DNA of 8,759 bases from CAMCVE01 sp039920645 (GTDB lineage Bacteria > Bdellovibrionota > UBA2428): positions 1-8,759 of the forward strand of contig JBDSDI010000044.1 in NCBI GenBank assembly GCA_039920645.1, read 5' to 3'. The notes below the pieces were generated by a model that had not been told where the DNA came from, ran no database searches, and saw only the letters and a program-made list of their open reading frames with translations. Both the position numbers and the translations under genes were made by a program. Position 1 is the stretch's first letter, and each line of letters starts with the position of its first letter. Shown piece after piece: positions 7,109 to 8,759 of this stretch.

Positions 7109-7186
7109 CCTTATATTGTACCGAAAGGCGCTTTGGGACCCCTGTTAAGTTTGCGTGAAGACGTCGGGCTGGGGTATTGAAAATCC
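7109..7186. promoter_or_regulatory. Divergent promoter region, exported protein / ROK kinase
   Basis: These 78 bases must serve both genes. On the minus strand TACAAT (7120-7115) is a good -10 whose expected start point falls on the GTG start codon itself at 7108; no good -35 sits at 17 bases, although TTAACA (7148-7143) lies 22 bases away. On the plus strand a weaker TTGCGT (7151-7156) and TATTGA (7175-7180) are 18 bases apart, and their predicted start falls on the kinase ATG. An imperfect dyad, CCGAAAG-gcg-CTTTGGG (7121-7137), directly abuts TACAAT and could be an operator. All of these are motif matches by eye. Confidence 0.3.
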
Positions 7187-8089
7187 ATGTCTTACGCAAT
7201 CGGTGTCGATCTTGGCGGAACCAACATGCGCGCGGCCCTCGTGGACGAGCACGGAAAGATCCATGCCCAGGCCCGCACAAAAACTCCTGTCGAGGAGGGA
7301 CCCGAGGCGACGGCCCAGGCCATGGGTCTTCTCGTGAGGGAGGTCATGGGCTCGGAAACGGTTCTCGGCGTGGGCATCGGTTCGCCCGGCCCCCTCTCGC
7401 GGTCTGAAAAAATGATCTACCAGTCGGCCAACCTTCCCGGTTTCGATCGCTTTCCCCTCGGAAAACGTATCGAAGAACTCACCGGAAAAAACGTGTTTCT
7501 CGACAACGATGCCAAGTGCGCAACCTACGGAGAAGCCGTTTTCGGTCGTGCGAAGGGTCGCAAAAACTTCATTCTCATGACTTTCGGAACGGGTATCGGC
7601 GGCGGTATCGTTGTCGATGGAAAAATGATCTACGGAAAGTCCGACGGCGCCTGCGAGGTCGGTCATCTCACTCTTCATGCCGAAGGCAAACTCTGCAAAT
7701 GCGGAAACCGCGGATGCTTTGAGCAATATGCTTCGGCGACCGCGTTCAAAGCGCGGGGCTTCGAGAAGTCCGGACAGGAACTTGGCGGCAAAGAAATTTT
7801 CGAAGCTTTCGATCGTGGACAAAAATGGGCCGCCGAACTCATCCGCGAATTCACGATCGACCTCGCTATCGGCACGGCCTCGCTTGTGAACATCTTCGAC
7901 CCCGAGCTTGTTGTCTTCGGGGGCGGCCTCTTTACTTTGGGGGGCGGCCCGCTCTGTGCGTGGGTCCAGGAAGCAATCAAAGATCGCTGCTTCAAAAGCT
8001 CGCAAAAGGGACTCGAGATCGCAGCATCCTCGCTCGGCGGAGACGCGGGTGTGCTCGGTGCAGCGAGCTTGGTCTTTGGACGTGACTGA
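7187..8089 (+). CDS. ROK-family sugar kinase, probable glucokinase
   Basis: Cytoplasmic kinase that phosphorylates a hexose with ATP, most likely glucose to glucose 6-phosphate. The 300 residues form a complete ROK kinase without a DNA-binding helix-turn-helix, so it is an enzyme rather than a ROK repressor. Visible are the phosphate-binding DLGGTNMRAAL (8-18), GVGIGSPGPL (61-70), the catalytic Asp108 in LDNDAKCATYGEA, the second ATP motif TFGTGIGGG (132-140), and EVGH (157-160) with sugar-contacting Glu157. The zinc site of ROK kinases is complete: His160, Cys170, Cys172 and Cys177 in CKCGNRGCFE. Fructose, mannose or N-acetyl sugars cannot be excluded, so no gene symbol is given. No Shine-Dalgarno is placed normally; GGGG lies 12 bases before the ATG. 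It is divergent from the exported protein and ends 8 bases from the convergent lipoprotein gene. Confidence 0.93.
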   Translation: MSYAIGVDLGGTNMRAALVDEHGKIHAQARTKTPVEEGPEATAQAMGLLVREVMGSETVLGVGIGSPGPLSRSEKMIYQSANLPGFDRFPLGKRIEELTGKNVFLDNDAKCATYGEAVFGRAKGRKNFILMTFGTGIGGGIVVDGKMIYGKSDGACEVGHLTLHAEGKLCKCGNRGCFEQYASATAFKARGFEKSGQELGGKEIFEAFDRGQKWAAELIREFTIDLAIGTASLVNIFDPELVVFGGGLFTLGGGPLCAWVQEAIKDRCFKSSQKGLEIAASSLGGDAGVLGAASLVFGRD

Positions 8090-8097
8090 GCGGGCGA

Positions 8098-8577
8098 CTA
8101 GTCTTCGTCCGAAGACATCGTGACCGCGCCCTCAGCCTCTTGGTTGAGAAAAAGGCGATCGGCATCTTCCATGTGTTTCAGAGTGTCGACCCACTTCAGA
8201 CGGAATTTTTTGTAGGGAAGGATGAGTTGAGTCGCGGTTTCTCCAGAGGTTTCGACGCGTAGAAGCTGAGCGGCGAAACGTAGGCAGGGATCCCACAACG
8301 GCGACGCTTCGTCTTTCGCAATCACGTCGATGCATTGACTGAGCCAAGAGAAATATTCTCCGCGCGCTTCGACGTGAGCGTTGGAAGTTTTCTTTTGAAC
8401 ACCGAGCGCGCTTTTGAGCGTTTTGGTTCCGGATTCGAGCTTAGGTCCGAGATCTTTCGGAGCGAGAATCGGAAAGCTTTCGTTGCTCGCCGAACGACAC
8501 GAAAAACTCGCCGCACATGCGAAAATCGCGACGAGCACGGAAAAAAGTTTCGACGTCTTCATCATCATCTGGCTCAT
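8098..8577 (-). CDS. Small putative lipoprotein of unknown function
   Basis: A 159-residue product with no family I recognise. The N-terminus is a secretion signal: Lys7 and Lys10, then a hydrophobic core at about 11-23 ending in AASFSC (22-27). Cys27 is the likely lipidation site, but the lipobox Ser-Phe-Ser-Cys is not canonical because the -3 position is Ser; Cys21 after IFA is a weaker alternative. The mature part is short and mixed, with two further cysteines in LSQCIDVIAK and WDPCLRFA, and it ends in the acidic SSDED. The ATG at 8577 has AAGGA (8586-8590) eight bases upstream; the ATG triplets at codons 4, 5 and 6 are alternative starts. It begins four bases after the stop of the gene entering from the right, so the two are probably co-transcribed. 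It converges with the sugar kinase. Confidence 0.75.
   Translation of the reverse strand: MSQMMMKTSKLFSVLVAIFACAASFSCRSASNESFPILAPKDLGPKLESGTKTLKSALGVQKKTSNAHVEARGEYFSWLSQCIDVIAKDEASPLWDPCLRFAAQLLRVETSGETATQLILPYKKFRLKWVDTLKHMEDADRLFLNQEAEGAVTMSSDED
8101..8116. terminator. Perfect short hairpin at convergent gene ends
   Basis: GTCTTCG (8101-8107) and CGAAGAC (8110-8116) are perfect inverted repeats separated by two bases, giving a tight stem with a GTCC tetraloop. It occupies the last codons of the lipoprotein gene, 12 bases past the kinase stop. Neither strand has a T run after it, so as an intrinsic terminator it is weak; it could still protect the 3' end of the kinase message. Confidence 0.25.
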
Positions 8578-8581
8578 CTCT

Positions 8582-8759
8582 TTATTCCTTACATCCCAGT
8601 GGAGGTTTCACATATACGGCGGCGAGGTAGCGATTAAAGACCTTAACGCGGTTGCCATTTTGAGTCACCGTAGCAAGACGTCCGTAAGTTGTCCTTGGAT
8701 TCGGCGAGCTGAAATCGCTCGTATAGCCGTCGGGAGTTTTGACCTCGATGTGACCAAAG
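8582..8759 (-). CDS. 3' end of a gene entering from the right edge
   Basis: An open frame runs from the window edge to a TAA stop at 8582-8584 and gives the last 58 residues of a larger protein. It begins FGHIEVKTPDGYTSDFSS and ends YLAAVYVKPPLGCKE. The GHIEV strand followed by a Ser-Asp-Phe turn resembles the histidine-containing strand of CHAP or NlpC-type cysteine peptidases and amidases that cut peptidoglycan. That is only a resemblance, because the catalytic cysteine, if any, would be outside the window. The sequence reads as a plausible protein throughout, and its terminal codons hold the ribosome-binding site of the lipoprotein gene that starts four bases later. No function is assigned. 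Confidence 0.65.
   Translation of the reverse strand, partial: FGHIEVKTPDGYTSDFSSPNPRTTYGRLATVTQNGNRVKVFNRYLAAVYVKPPLGCKE

Noticed and set aside
6398..7180. 260-codon plus-strand open frame opposite the exported protein
   Set aside because: The minus strand frame has a signal peptide, sensible composition and full length. The antisense frame reads through the intergenic region and has no recognisable features. Since the minus-strand protein is itself unknown, this rejection is a little less secure than the others.
7145..8005. 286-codon minus-strand open frame opposite the sugar kinase
   Set aside because: The plus strand encodes an intact ROK kinase with all motifs; the antisense product resembles nothing and crosses the divergent promoter region.
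1..8759. CRISPR arrays, insertion sequences, tRNA genes, phage or toxin-antitoxin modules
   Set aside because: I looked for spaced direct repeats, transposase motifs, cloverleaf-like segments and small paired genes and saw none; the window is filled by housekeeping genes and a few unknowns.

Overview
The window looks like ordinary chromosome from a Gram-negative bacterium of moderate, slightly GC-rich composition. The Gram-negative reading rests on an LptG-type lipopolysaccharide-transport permease, a LepB of proteobacterial layout with the C-terminal basic/Gly-Ile-His box, and exported proteins. Gene order and protein style are compatible with a Bdellovibrionota or 'delta-proteobacterial' lineage, but that is a guess. 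I see no mobile element, phage gene, CRISPR array, tRNA, rRNA or defence module.

Layout. From 4266 down to 1 on the minus strand runs a compact, probably co-transcribed block: lepB (signal peptidase I), def (peptide deformylase), fmt (Met-tRNA formyltransferase), rpe (ribulose-phosphate 3-epimerase) and hutH (histidine ammonia-lyase, whose 3' end lies outside the window). fmt and rpe overlap by 4 bases, def and fmt are 17 bases apart, and rpe and hutH 35. A promoter-like pair sits in the 66-base lepB-def gap. Divergent from lepB, only 32 bases away, lptG runs on the plus strand from 4299 to 5390. It converges (8-base gap) on a 569-residue exported protein of unknown function on the minus strand (7108 to 5399). 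That gene is divergent from a ROK-family sugar kinase on the plus strand (7187 to 8089), which converges, again with an 8-base gap, on a small putative lipoprotein (8577 to 8098). The lipoprotein gene follows, by four bases, the 3' end of another minus-strand gene that enters from the right edge.

How they fit together. Fmt and Def form the N-formylmethionine cycle of protein synthesis. LepB cleaves secretory signal peptides, including plausibly that of the 569-residue protein. LptG belongs to the inner-membrane engine that extracts LPS. Rpe and the ROK kinase are sugar-phosphate metabolism, and HutH is the first step of histidine breakdown.

I found no convincing new multi-gene system. The least explained parts are the 569-residue exported protein with an EF-hand-like loop, the lipoprotein plus edge gene pair at the right, the stand-alone hutH in a housekeeping operon, and several start codons that lack a well-placed Shine-Dalgarno and have a -10-like box immediately upstream (possible leaderless or near-leaderless mRNAs). 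No stretch longer than 300 bases lacks a gene; the longest gap is 78 bases.
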